Assembly (NCBI GenBank): GCA_031213475.1
Contig: JARUPZ010000002.1
Coordinates: 17,724,079-17,788,078 of the forward strand
DNA from: Nereocystis luetkeana
Taxonomy: Eukaryota > Sar > Phaeophyceae > Laminariales > Laminariaceae
Direction of reading: 5' to 3'
DNA length: 64,000 bases
In this document: piece by piece, positions 1 to 10,455 of the stretch
Layout of the letters: each line of letters begins with the position of its first letter
How positions within the stretch are numbered: the first letter of the stretch is position 1
Position numbers and translations under genes: made by a program
The notes under the pieces: model-generated
What the model saw: the letters and a program-made list of their open reading frames with translations, nothing else
Database searches by the model: none
Told to the model about the DNA's origin: nothing

Positions 1-960
1 CTTGTTGGTGTCGCCGTCGGTGGTCGTTCGATGCGCTTGGTCCGTTATTCTCTGCTTAGGACTCAAGGCTCAACTTATGTTAAAGTTGGAGAGGTAGGTC
101 TTTTCCTTTCCCTCAAAACTGATTATCGTCTCAGCTCCGCCTCTACTGTTTATTAAGCAGTCGGTGTCTGCTTCTTGGTCCCGATGTTGATGGGCTTCCG
201 CCCAGCAAAAAGAGGAAACCTGAAGTTGGCTTGCGGGAGTAAACGGACGACGTCGTCGCCATTGGCTCTTGGTCGTCCTGTGTCGATGCCGCATATCCTG
301 TCCCGGGGTTCGCCCGTGGTTGTCCCAACACGTGTGGACCTCCTGTAGCTGACGGTTGGCTTCTGTGTCCTCTATCTTGGTCTCGGGTCGTGTGGAGGTG
401 CGAGTTCGACACAGCTCTCGAACAGCTGACAACACCGCTCTCGAACAGCTGACACGATCCCTGGTGAAGCGGGTGGTGATGTTTCCGCGGATGCTCTGGT
501 GATTCCAGATGATGATCTAGCTGATGATTCGGTGATCCCAGATGATGATGATGATCCAGTGATCTCAGACGTTGATGCTCCGGTGATCTCGGACGCTGAT
601 GCTCCGATGATCCCGGGTACTGATGCTCCGATGATCCCTGATACTGATTCTCCGATGATCAAAAATGTTAATGATCCGATGATCCCGGGTGATGCTGTTC
701 CGAGGAATGAATGGCAGCGTAGTGTTATGGTGGGGGTTTTGACCACCCAGGTTTCCTCGTCCGAGATCCGAAATGGGTCTCTATTGGGGTAGGCGAAATC
801 TACACATGTACCAGTCGAGTCTTCGTTCGCCCTGTCGAGGTCAGAATCTACCTTGTCGAGAGAAGCCCGAGCTCCCGTGCCGGTCGTTCTGTTGACGGGG
901 GTTTCCCTTTTGGAGTGGCTGCCGTACGATGCTCCGGGACCCCAAGGCATTTAAGTTCCC
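1..960 (+). pseudogene. Copia-type polyprotein fragment (integrase end / linker)
   Basis: The first ~100 bases read V-G-V-A-V-G-G-R-S-M-R-L, which resembles the C-terminal end of a Copia-type integrase. An acidic linker follows at 499-792, built of 24-base repeats. No reverse transcriptase motif follows the linker and the frame closes at about 790, so this is a broken piece cut off by the window edge. The repeat is seen directly; the integrase assignment rests on one short motif and is weak. Open frames on the opposite strand are shadows of the repeat. Confidence 0.4.
553..697 (+). repeat. 24-bp tandem repeat encoding A/D-P-M/V-I-x-x-x-D
   Basis: About six copies of a 24-base unit, typified by GCTCCGATGATCCCGGGTAC plus four more bases. 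Each translates to an 8-residue acidic unit (A-P-M-I-P-G-T-D and variants). Because the unit length is a multiple of three, the frame stays open. It probably lies in the variable linker of a Copia-type polyprotein. Confidence 0.75.
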
Positions 961-1249
961 ATATGTATGCAAGTATGGTAGAGCAGTCGGCAATATACTA
1001 CTGTAGTATCAGCAAGATACGGGTGATACAGTACACGCGTTCTTTGTCGAGGATGGAAGCGAAGCTCCGTTAGCAGGCAGCGATGGCCGGGAGATGCTTT
1101 GCTATATAGCTGCTGCTCGTGAGTCACGAGGCTGACAAATCCAATACAGTGGATGGCGCTTGGCAGTGCCCCTAATCTACAGGAGTACTATTATTTGCTT
1201 TGGGGGAGCTATTTAAGAAGCACCAAGCTATGTAAGTAGTCGACGCGAT

Positions 1250-1545
1250 AGTATCGAGGTTTGAGTGTTTTCCAGGGGCTTCTCCTCGATGATCACACGG
1301 GGAGGTTAGGCCCCTGTTGGGAAATAGTGAAGTCAGGGTTCCTTTTACAGACGGTGGTACCGCCGGGAATTCTTTCTATACTACTGCAGCATGGAGTGTC
1401 CGAGGCTGACTATCCACGATGCGGACTACACTAGGCAGAGCTCCTTAACCCCAGCGGTGCTGTGAGTTTTGGCGAAGTTGCCCTTGACAGCGTACAGCAG
1501 TGTACTCGACTTTGGGTCGAGTTTTTTGTATTTCCTAAGTTCCTT
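1250..1545 (+). repeat. 5' LTR-like direct repeat
   Basis: The stretch from about 1330 to 1545 aligns by eye with 3760-3975. Shared blocks include GCAGAGCTCCT (about 1436 and 3879), a CTATAC run about 50-60 bases before it, and an ACTCGA...TCGAG hairpin about 70 bases after it. The match extends upstream to about 1250 at lower quality. The downstream boundary is not clear. Confidence 0.6.
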
Positions 1546-1932
1546 CGCGATGCATGGCCCTTCCGGAAAATGGTCAAGGCAGGGACTCCCGTTGTTGGGT
1601 ACGCTCGGAGTACTGTCTGCTGTGTGTATCGCACAGTCATTTGCGGTGGAATACGCATATAATATAGCAGGAAGGGGGTATTTTGGTTCTGGGTGAAACT
1701 GTCACTACGACGACCGACCGACGTCAGAAGTGGACACGTCTTCACTCTCTCTCTCTTTCCTCGTTCGTTGTAATACAACACGAGAGTTCTTCCAAAGACC
1801 ATCATGAGTTCTGTTCACCTCGCTTAACTGCGCAAGGCCTGCCACGCCGCAGAGTATCGATCACGCTAGCGGGGACACGTCGAGACTCCGTGGGCTAGGG
1901 ACAGCGACTAGAGCGATCCTCGACTCACGAAG

Positions 1933-2466
1933 ATGGAGGCAATCCTGGAAGCTAGATCGACTGAAATGCGTTCGAGAACGGATGAGCCTGCAGCTCCGAC
2001 GGTGGCACGATCGTCGACGAAGAAGTCGTTCCAACAGTGCTCGTCGAGGCGAGAGTATAGAAGCCGGATCGCCAGTGCCGAGCGTGTAATGATTGATGGT
2101 GACGATGGGGGTAAGGGCTGGGGACGGTGCCGTACCGAAATAGTGGATGGGGGGACCGAGGATTTGGCCAGGGGGAACAACAGCGGCAGCAGCAGTAATT
2201 ACGGCAGCAGTACCTGCAGCAGCGTTATCAGTGGTAGTATCTACGGCAGCAGCGTCGGCCCTATTGGCAGCAGCAGGAACAGGAGCATTCGCTGCGACAT
2301 GGAACGACCTGGAGTGGCGGTAGTCAACAACAGTGGCAGCCGGGGTGGCGTGAGCCTGGCCGTGGTGGTCATGGCAGAGGCCAAACGGCACAAACGGCGC
2401 GTTTTTTACTTCGAGGCAAGTCTGAGCATGGTTTTATTTTGGTCAATCGACTTTACCGATCTCTGA
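1933..2466 (+). pseudogene. Gag-like region of the Copia-type element
   Basis: An open frame of 177 codons lies just upstream of the protease. Its first part is charged. The middle is a CAG/GGC-type low-complexity tract read as Ser/Gly/Asn in this frame and Gln/Ala in others, so the frame may have shifted. In another frame the end is rich in Gly, Arg and Gln, as in nucleocapsid-like Gag tails. No CCHC knuckle is visible. The call rests mostly on position between the LTR-like repeat and the protease. Confidence 0.4.
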
Positions 2467-2479
2467 TCGAAGGGTATGG

Positions 2480-2995
2480 ATGTGCGATAGCGGTGCGAGT
2501 GAGGACATGACAGGAAATGCTACGAACGTTTTCAATCGCAAAGCCCTCTGTAAGGGTCAGGAATGGGTCACGATTGGTGATGGTACAGCCAAGAAGGTTC
2601 GTTTTGTAAGGACTTGGAAATTGGAGTTGCTCTGTGATACTGACGTAGGCGTACAGTTGCCGCGAGTGTACGTAGTGGACGGCCTTGCAATCCACCTACT
2701 CTCCCTGCACGCACTTCAGGCCAAGCATGCCGTCACACTAGATTCGACTGGAGTGCACCCCCTGGAAGGAAAAATCACGTCCCCTCGTGGTATCGAAGGT
2801 TCCTCTTTACGTGCTACCAGGCTTTCCCCCTCACACCCAGTGAAGATAGCTTCAGTCACTTCAGTATCTCCCCCGGTACCCCCCCCCCGTCCCGCCCCCG
2901 CCTACAGCTGTAGAGCCGGATGGAGTGCTTCTGGGCGATTTTCTCCCGCCTCCGTCTACTACTACTGTAGAGATGAATGGAGTGCATGTGGATGA
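2480..2995 (+). pseudogene. Copia-type aspartic protease fragment
   Basis: The frame opens with M-C-D-S-G-A-S-E-D-M-T-G, the active-site signature of Copia-type retroviral-like aspartic proteases (W-x-x-D-S-G-A-S/T with a following H/D-M-T). About 100 residues of protease-like sequence follow, including an L-x-x-V-Y-V-V-D-G-L strand and an L-L-S-L-H-A-L segment typical of the family. It then runs into a Pro-rich stretch and, by a frame change, into the 54-base repeats. In a full element it would cut the Gag-Pol polyprotein inside virus-like particles. No integrase follows, so this copy is broken. Confidence 0.75.
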
Positions 2996-3191
2996 TTTCA
3001 TCCTGCCCCTGCCTTCTATTGTAGAGATTCATGGAATGCATAAGGATGATTTGCTCTTGCCCCCGCATACCGCTGTAGTGATGAACGGAGTACACGTGGA
3101 TGATTTTCTCCCGCCTCCGCCTACTGCTGTAGAGATGAGTGGAGTGCATGTGGATGGTTTTCTCCCGCCCCCGTCTTCAGCACAAATATAG
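2925..3191 (+). repeat. 54-bp tandem repeat encoding an 18-residue Pro-rich unit
   Basis: About five imperfect copies of a 54-base unit. In frame it reads approximately V-D-D-F-L-P-P-P-P-T-A-V-E-M-N-G-V-H. The unit is a multiple of three and ends with a stop after S-S-A-Q-I. The reading frame differs from the protease just upstream, so there is a frame shift or a lost segment near 2900. It is most likely the expanded linker of the Copia polyprotein. Confidence 0.8.
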
Positions 3192-3554
3192 TTGAATGGG
3201 ATAAAAGAGAAGGGGGAAATCCCGCCTCAGCGTACAAGAAGAAACACAAAATATTATTTCCGACCTTAGGGCGAATTTCCCTGCACGCTCACTGTAGAAC
3301 AGTGTGCAGAGCCTACGATATCGGTTCCCTCCTCGATCTCCCCGGTCCCCCCCACCCTCCCTGTTGCTAAAATCGGGTTGGCCGTTGCGGTGCGGGCCCC
3401 AAGCATACGGATAGGTTTAATCGATAAGCGCCTTGTCTTTGAGGTAGACGTCAATACGTTTCATGTCATTGATGCCGATGCCAACGAATCTATTTCGGGG
3501 GCAAGGGCGAAACGAGAGGATTATATCCGTGTCACGGGAGAACTTGTTGCCAGC

Positions 3555-3835
3555 GCTGGTCGGGAGTTGACTTCTTTGCCGCTGTAGTGACAACTGTCAA
3601 GAAACAATCTCTCTGGGTCCGACCGCCTTCTTGGAATTGTTTCGACGTTCAGCGCTCCTTTCACAGATAGCAGAACGTTTATGGGGAGTTGACGTCTACG
3701 TCACAGTAGTGACGACTACCCAAAAATCTCTCTGGGGCCGACGGCCCTCTTGGAAAAATGTATCAATGTTCAGTGCTCCTTTCACAGATAGCAGGGTGAA
3801 TATCGGGAGTTAACTTCTATACCGCTGTTGCTCAG
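3555..3835. repeat. 119-bp tandem repeat at the 3' LTR
   Basis: A block containing TCTCTCTGGG (3608 and 3727) and CTCCTTTCACAGATAGCAG (about 3655 and 3776) recurs with a period of about 119 bases, and each unit begins with GGGAGTTGACTTCT-like sequence. It overlaps the start of the 3' LTR-like repeat. Confidence 0.65.
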
Positions 3836-3980
3836 AGTGACCGGGGCCTACGATCCAGGAAACGGGCTACGCTTAGCAGAGCTCCTATCCTTTAGGCGTG
3901 CTGGGCTGTGATTTGTACTTGCTGTGGAGCAGCCTACAGCAGTTACACTCGAGCTTTGCTCGAGGTTGTTGGTCCTCGTC
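3690..3980 (+). repeat. 3' LTR-like direct repeat
   Basis: Partner of the repeat at about 1250-1545, in the same orientation. Both copies carry the GCAGAGCTCCT block followed by an inverted ACTCGA/TCGAG stem. The divergence (many substitutions and small indels) implies an old insertion. The start is hidden by a 119-base tandem repeat that runs into it. Confidence 0.6.
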
Positions 3981-4299
3981 TTAATATGAAAAGACAAAGC
4001 GGAGCAGGTGAGATTGTCACAGCTCCTTCGTACGCGGTGTTGCTTTGTAGGTATCTCTATCGCAGTTGCAGCAACTAGACTGCAGCAGTGGTGAACCACA
4101 GCAGTAGTAGAATGCCCTACGCAGGTACGCGGTATCCGTACCACGGGTCACTCACGTTTCAACGAAGTACGTAGACCTTCGACGTTTGGTTCCTCTCGCC
4201 GTAGAAGAAGCTTCCTCTTCGTACATCGCAGCAGATTTCTTGATATATATTGAAAAAAAAGCCCAGTCTTCCTCCTGCTGTATAGCGAGCCGGTAGCAA

Positions 4300-5520
4300 T
4301 TCAGGGGAGCGGTCTTGGGCCACCGTTGCTAGTAGCTTGCGTCATCCACTATTATGTCAAGGGGAAAATGTGCCATCAACCGGCATCCATGCTCGCTCGT
4401 GACGGTAAAAATATTCTGTTTTCGATGCCAGCACCCAGATAGGACCTCTTTTTCTTTGGCTGAAACGGGAAAAGGCGCGCAGCCTCCGCGGCGTTTGACG
4501 CTCATAGCGGCAATATTGTGGGACGTATGGGCTGGGGTAGCCGGTCTCGCGCCCAGCCGTTGCGCGTGCGTTGAGGGTTGAGCGCTATAGAAACGGTTGT
4601 CGAAATAACGATTCGTGCTATTTTTACGTGTTTTCCGCAAAAATGTTGAGATTCGTAAGCGAGCATATTGTCGCGAAACGAGCGTCGCGAGCCTCTTCGG
4701 CAGCTGTCCACGCCCGGCGACCACGCTCCGCGAGGCAGAGAAAACGAGGTCCTTGGTTTCGATGAATCAGATGCACCTACGCTGCGCGAGGAGTGGTACG
4801 GTGATAGAGGTACAAACGGTGTTCACGATTTTCTTTTTTGTACATGCATCAGGCAATATCACGTGAAGCGTGGATTTCGGTTGTGTTGTGTAGGCGTTTT
4901 TTCTCATGTAACCGCCATGAAAAATGACAGGTTATGAACGAGTACGTGTGCGGACTACTTCGAGGTACGACGACGACGTCGTGTTAATTTTACACACTCA
5001 CGCAGCTCCCCTAACGGAGTGGTCAACCTGCAATAGGTTTTGTTGCTGATCGTCGAGGTTGGGATTATGCCTTTCCTCGTCGTGCCCCACCGTGCTCCCC
5101 TGCCTCGACTGCTATGCCGGGGCGGCCACGGGCGTGCGCGAAGTGTGCTTACTGCTGCAGCTGTCGCTGCCACTGCTGTGCTGCTGCTACTGCTGCCTCA
5201 GAACTGGCAATATGGACGAACAGTCCAACCACGACTCTGGAGACACGGAAAAGTGTTCGAGAAAGCTCTCTGAAAACTGAAGGGAGCATCGTGAGGCTAA
5301 CGGTGTTTTTGACAGTCCCGTCCAGCAAATCGTGGATTTTCGGCAACATAACCCAGTTCCGAGAGCACGTATTTTTTTTCCCATAATAGTAGTTGGTCTT
5401 ACAAAATAATACTTTATATTTGCGTTTTAAATTTTTCAACGGAAGCTGTGCCGAAATTAATGTATTCATATATGAAACTGTAAGTACATGCTACGAATTA
5501 CCTGGTACGTTTTTTTAGTT
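4300..5520. other. Unassigned intergenic stretch
   Basis: Several open frames of 65-130 codons overlap on both strands here, but none shows a recognisable domain or a consistent splice pattern. A Leu/Ala/Cys-rich stretch at 5040-5270 comes from CTG/TGC-rich low complexity (5145-5200). One TACCTGGTA motif sits at 5499-5507. Confidence 0.5.
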
Positions 5521-5524
5521 CCTG

Positions 5525-6205
5525 TTGTTTCATTTCATTTTCTTCTGTTTGTTTTCTCATTCATCTTCATGTTTCGTATTTCCACGCGCAAGACCTACCC
5601 CCAGCCACCAGTTGGCCACACGCATAAACACAACCTCGCGGCCACCGGTATTGGTGTGTGACAGGCATGGACGCCATGGATGCGTATCTCACGGGCGGGG
5701 TCAATCGACCAGCAGTGGCACCAGCAACGCAACCACCGCCGTCACCACCTCCACTAATCACCACCCCCACCAATCACCACCTCTTCCACATCCACAACCA
5801 CCAGCAACAAAGTGCAAGCATAGACCATCAGGACAGCCCCAGCCATCAGAACAGCCATCAACTAGCACCGCAACAGCGGTGCTTGGGGCAGGGGTGGGCT
5901 GGAATCAGAAGACGTCGTCCGCGTGGCAACAAACCTCGGAGTTTGAGCCGCCCGTCGGGGAGAAACACATCAAGTGCATGGTGGTCACAGAGTTACCTGT
6001 CTCACTCTTCACGCACAACCGCACCGGTCTTGCAGCGGGAAAGAAAAGCTCCGGGACAAGACGCCCGCTGCATCACTTACAAGAGTACCACACCCCCGAG
6101 TACAAGGCGGCCATCGAGGCCGGCTGTCTATCGACATTCACAAGGAAAAAGCGTGCCCCCCCGTCCCGTTGTCGGGGTTTCTTTTACCGTCCCGACCCGT
6201 CTTAA
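5525..6205 (+). CDS. Unrecognised His/Pro/Thr-rich ORF
   Basis: A 226-codon open frame, one of the two longest in the window. Residues ~1-60 are of mixed composition. Residues ~60-120 are a His/Pro/Ser/Thr-rich low-complexity linker. The last ~80 residues have ordinary composition and include E-Y-H-T-P-E-Y-K-A-A-I-E-A-G-C-L. The overlapping frame at 5658-6245 is also open because of CCA/CAC-type repeats, so length alone is weak evidence. The ORF runs directly into the CCGTCCCG repeat array. It could be an exon or a transposon piece; I do not recognise a family. Confidence 0.25.
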   Translation: MFHFIFFCLFSHSSSCFVFPRARPTPSHQLATRINTTSRPPVLVCDRHGRHGCVSHGRGQSTSSGTSNATTAVTTSTNHHPHQSPPLPHPQPPATKCKHRPSGQPQPSEQPSTSTATAVLGAGVGWNQKTSSAWQQTSEFEPPVGEKHIKCMVVTELPVSLFTHNRTGLAAGKKSSGTRRPLHHLQEYHTPEYKAAIEAGCLSTFTRKKRAPPSRCRGFFYRPDPS

Positions 6206-6560
6206 AAAACTGTACATACCGTCCCATCCCGGCGTGAAAAACTAATAATAATAATTTACCGTCCCGTTCCGCCGAGGAAATATTTTTTTTACCGTCCTGT
6301 CTCGTCGCGAAAAACAAACACGTATTTTACCGCCCCGTCCCGTTGCGAAAAAACGATCCTTTGTACTGAACCCTACCGCCCCGTCGTGAATTCTTGCCCC
6401 TTTGAGTTTTGCCGTTCCGTCTCGTCAAGAAATTGTACACTCGCTGTCCCGTCCTGTTCCGCTCCGCCAATTTTTTATGTCCTCATTTTACAGTCCCATC
6501 TGTCCCGTTTTATAGTATTTCCCCGCCAAACAAGTCAAAACTGTCCCGTCCCGTCACGGT
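6160..6560. repeat. Degenerate CCGTCCCGTCCCG tandem array
   Basis: About nine imperfect units of TTTACCGTCCCGTCCCGTCG followed by an A-rich stretch (GAAAAA) recur every 35-60 bases. The C-rich part is very regular while the A/T-rich spacers vary in length. It does not keep a reading frame, so it behaves as a minisatellite. Confidence 0.7.
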
Positions 6561-7600
6561 TCTCAGTCGCAGTGATAAACCTTGATTATGTATGCCTTAC
6601 CCCCCATACCACCCCCAAAACCCCATATAAATATTATTTTCTTACTCTACCCCCTCCCCATTTAGTCGCCTGTCTTGCCTGAATCCCTCCGGCCACTGCT
6701 ATCGAAGCTCAAACTCTTGAAAGTTTTTCCTTTTCCTCTCTAGACGTACATCATAACGGTATCACGGCTGTTCCACGTCTCCTGACGTTGGATGCCCACT
6801 ATCGACACCCCTCCTGCTGCAAGTCTCGTTGCTCTTGCAATCCTTCCCGAATGCGAAGCATACTCTCCTGGTACTGACCCTTGCCTCTCCACTATTGCAG
6901 TAGTGACACAAACCAACACGAAGCCGATGAAAAGAGCCAAAATGATGAAAATGTAACTTCCCGTAGGGAGGTGAGTTTGTGGAGGCGTTTTGGAATTTAT
7001 AGAAGCCTAGAATGGTGAGATGAGGCGAGATCAGACGACAGCCGAAATCGTCTATTAATAGTCACTAGAGCTAGGTGCTTGGGCTTAGACGGCAGCGGCG
7101 GCAACAACGAGAGCTCGTAGCGAATCTCGTAAGTAGCGCGCCCAGACAATTGATCGGCTTAAACAATTGATCGAACCCGCAGCAGCAGAAGTGCAGCAAC
7201 AGCAGAAGCAGCAGCAAAAATAGCAGCAGCAGGAGAAGCCGCAGCAGAAGCAGCAGCAGCAGCAACTTCAGCCTCTTCTTCTGCGGGTTCACAAACCTCC
7301 CGGGGGCGCTATCGCCGGCGGCCTGTTGGCCCCGTGGGCTGGCGGTGCCATGGGAGGTCAGCCGCTGCCAGCGCCGCAAGACGCTCGCCTGCCCTGTTTT
7401 AGGGTGAGAGTCGAGTACCGAGAAACAAAAAGTAGTGAATCAATCAGCAGTTCGTAGGAGACAGCGCCCTGGCAGGGGATCGTACGGCAAGAAGATAATG
7501 TGATCCACGTAGGAGCGCAGTGCAGCAGCAAGCCAGACCCCTCGTTCCATCCACCCTCGCAGGTCTGACACACCTACCCTCCCGCTCTCCGCCCCTCGCC
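6560..7600. other. Unassigned stretch with a CAG-rich tract
   Basis: No recognised gene. Positions 7180-7275 hold a CAG/AGC-type low-complexity tract that opens Leu- or Gln-rich frames on either strand. No splice-linked coding model could be made. Confidence 0.5.
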
Positions 7601-7811
7601 GCGTCATGCATGCATGGGGACCCCTATGGTCAACTATCGCACGAGGGAGAGTTGACGATGTTTTTTGCTCAAACAGCATGGCCCATTCGCATGTACAAAA
7701 ACAGCTAGACAGTTCATCTCATGAATCAGATTGCCAGCCTCGCGACGTTCATACACCATCCATAGCCCAGAAGAAGGGGGTACTTGATAAAAGGGACTTT
7801 CCGCCTGAACA

Positions 7812-8010
7812 AGAGGGCCAGATTACCCCAACTTTTTGCGAGTCGGGACAGTGCCGAGGTTGCGGAAAAGGTTCAGTACAGCAGGCTTGGTGTGAGCAGA
7901 GGGCCAGATTACCCCCTTCCGACCGAAACCGAGACAGTATCGGCGACGTGGAAAACTCACACCACAGGACAGAACAGCTTGAGCAGAGGGCCAGAATACC
8001 CCACTTTCTC
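7812..8010 (+). repeat. ~87-bp repeats in the Gag-like region of the DIRS-like element
   Basis: AGAGGGCCAGATTACCCC or close variants occur at 7812, 7898 and 7985, giving periods of 86 and 87 bases (29 residues). The encoded unit holds E-Q-R-A-R-L/I-P followed by a region with several Cys and His in the first copy (C-x4-C-x2-C). The rest of each unit is diverged. Confidence 0.65.
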
Positions 8011-8262
8011 GTGAATCGATAAAGTGTCGATACCGGAGAAGGCTCAACTCAGGAGGGCCGTCCACCCATTCAGTACACAGAAATCCCCACTGCAGCACAG
8101 ACGTCACACCTAGTTTGTCATAGAGAACAAGGGTACGACCAGCCACCCTTACAGCAGTCAGATGAACCCACGCTCGTTTCGGCCGACGCGCGAGAGAGTA
8201 TCGGGTCAGGACGTCCACAGCTTCCTAATGGCGAGTCGCGCAGTCGGAAACGATCAGACAGC

Positions 8263-9140
8263 ATGGAGCAGCAATGGCACGCAGAAAAAGAAAAACTCGG
8301 AAAGAACGATCTTGACGCCCGAGAAAAAGAAGAACTGCTGTATACGCTCGCCAACATTTATTTGCAAACCGTGATGCGTGATGAGCGAGGCCTCGTGGGA
8401 GACGTAGCTCGAGCAATAGGAGGATCTCTGGTTGCACCACCGATAGACCCCGTACACATACGACGGTACTTCGGAGACGTGAAAGGGTTCGGGGCAGTGG
8501 ACGACCTAGCGAGGATAGTTACAGGAGGGGTACCTGTACACGCAGCAGCGACGGACGCAGATCTAGAATGCGCATTACTGTACAGTAACCACCCCAGTGT
8601 CAACGAGCACTTGCCAGCGGTTTGAAAAAAAATCGGCGAAGATATAAGACGACAGAAATGCTTAGTCATACAAAAATCAGCTGCGAACAAAATCCCCAAC
8701 CTAAGAGTGTCTCCGTTGGCGGCCGTAGTCACCCACAAGGTCAGGATCATAAAAGAATGATCGTTTGATGAGCAGCGTCGAGGGAAGAAAGGTGGGCTCA
8801 ACGGAGATACTGACCCTGGCACTGTCCCCTAATGCCTGTACGCACACGCGCTGCCCAAGGTTCTTGACGAACTCGTGACACTGAGAAAGACGTTCCCAGT
8901 AGAAAGGATACTCATGAGTAAGACCGATGTGGCGGACGCCTTCAGGAATGTGCGGGTTGACCCCGACCAATCTCACAACGTTTGCTACACAGTAGGAAAT
9001 CTGGTTGTGGTTGATTTTCGATTAACCTTCGGATGGTCCGGATCGCCGGGTTTCTGGGGCGTCATGTCTGCCGCGACCGAACACGCGCACTGCAACACTA
9101 CTCTGAATTCGACTCAGCTATTAGATGAACGAAAATAAAT
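8263..9140 (+). pseudogene. Reverse transcriptase, N-terminal half (DIRS-like)
   Basis: The 8263-8625 frame starts with a charged helix, then continues in the same direction through 8640-8750 (I-G-E-D-I-R-R-Q-K-C-L, N-L-R-V-S-P-L-A-A-V-V). These match the region before the palm in DIRS-type RTs. The 8830-9110 segment gives L-P-K-V-L-D-E-L-V-T-L-R-K-T-F-P-V, the first catalytic Asp in T-D-V-A-D-A-F, and the G-W-S-G-S-P-G-F-W-G turn. Stops at ~8623 and ~8760 interrupt the frame. It would have copied element RNA into DNA. Confidence 0.75.
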
Positions 9141-9167
9141 GATGGCCCACCTTAAGGTGGTAGATCT

Positions 9168-10240
9168 ATGGGAAGAGGGTACGCCCACGCCGATTCCGTC
9201 GGAAGCAAAAGTGAAAGCGCACAGCGGGGGAGAGATTTCCGACCCATTTTTCGCAATCGTGTACGTAGACGACTACTGGTATCTCTTAATCAGGGTGTGA
9301 CATTCAGACGACGACAAAACGGCCTTAATTACATCGGCCTCCCTCGCTTTGGATCACGTGCGCTTACTCGGACCGGGGGAGGAAGGGGTGTCGCCCATTT
9401 TAGCCCTGAAGAAGAGTACGAGCTGGGACTCTACGTTTGACGCGTTAGGGTTCACTATCAATTCGCACACATTGAGAATCTCCTTTCCGCGAGAAAAGGC
9501 CAACGATATAAAAAGGCTGCTGCTTGACGAGTGGCCCGTGAGCTGAAGGCGAGCGTCGGCGAGGGGCATTCTTAGCGTAGCCGGGAAGTTGTGGAACCTC
9601 ACGTACTTATTGCGAGCGGGCAGGTATTTCGTATGGAGGCTGTTGCGAATGACCGGTTTACACGACGCAAGCGCTAACAAAAACCAGAACTGCATGATAG
9701 AGCTTGGCAGAGAGTCTCATGCGGACCTCCTGTCTTGGAAGTGGGCGATAGATCACGAGCCACTCCTAGAGGGGGAGGCGCTTGGCGCGCGCTGCTACAC
9801 GGCGATAAAACGACCCACCAAACGGCACTATCTGTCTGACGCCAGGTTTTAGGTTTTGAGAGGGTATTGTGGAGATACACCTTGCCGACTGAGCTGACTG
9901 CACAACTTAAAAGGAAAGCCGACCTTCAGGAGACCTGTACCCTCACAATCAATTTCCTAGAGTTATTGGGAATGGTTGTGTCCGCGTGGGTGATGCTCCA
10001 ATTGGTAGGAGACAGGCCAGACGCGGCAGGCGACCCGACTCTGATACGAGGCGATAACATGGCGGCCGTATCGTAGGTGTCTCGAAGCGGTGGGGCCACA
10101 GACAAAAGGACCTGCCTACTCATGAGAATGCTGGGGCGCCTTGAACTTGCAGGCGGATGGAACCACGATGCAACACATATTATTGCAGGCGTGCAGAACA
10201 CTTACTTTAGCGGACGGGATTTCACGGTGGCCTAGGGAGA
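9168..10240 (+). pseudogene. Reverse transcriptase C-terminal part and RNase H (DIRS-like)
   Basis: A-I-V-Y-V-D-D-Y-W carries the paired catalytic aspartates (9262-9273). D-H-V-R-L-L-G-P and A-L-G-F-T-I-N-S-H-T-L follow, then V-A-G-K-L-W-N-L-T-Y-L-L-R-A-G-R, a segment well conserved in these elements. The RNase H portion shows L-S-D-A, E-L-L-G-M, R-G-D-N-M-A-A-V-S and A-D-G-I-S-R-W, matching the DEDD-type order. In-frame stops occur at ~9297, ~9544 and ~9850, so it is not functional. Confidence 0.75.
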
Positions 10241-10455
10241 TGTTGGCAGACGAGGTCAGGGAGCTAACCCACTCCAGCGACTGGCGCGAACAATCCATTG
10301 GTCCGCGGGGGTCGGGGAGGTTTCATATTGTACTCCACACAAAGAACATCCTCACAAACCACGACGACGTTTCATGGACGCTCATGATGAACGAAGCAGA
10401 AGAGCCCGCTTGACTCGCGCGCTCGTTCTGATGCATACCTCGCTCAGCTCATGGC

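Larger units (their letters stand above)
1250..4300 (+). mobile_element. Copia-type LTR retrotransposon, deletion derivative (Gag-PR only)
   Basis: Two diverged direct repeats (about 1250-1545 and 3690-3980) flank a Gag-like region, an aspartic protease with a D-S-G-A-S motif, and an 18-residue repeat block. I see no integrase core, reverse transcriptase or RNase H between the repeats, so this copy cannot move on its own. The outer ends and target-site duplication could not be fixed by eye, so the coordinates are approximate. The order LTR-Gag-PR-LTR fits Copia with the middle of pol deleted, but a non-autonomous family that never had RT is also possible. Confidence 0.6.
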
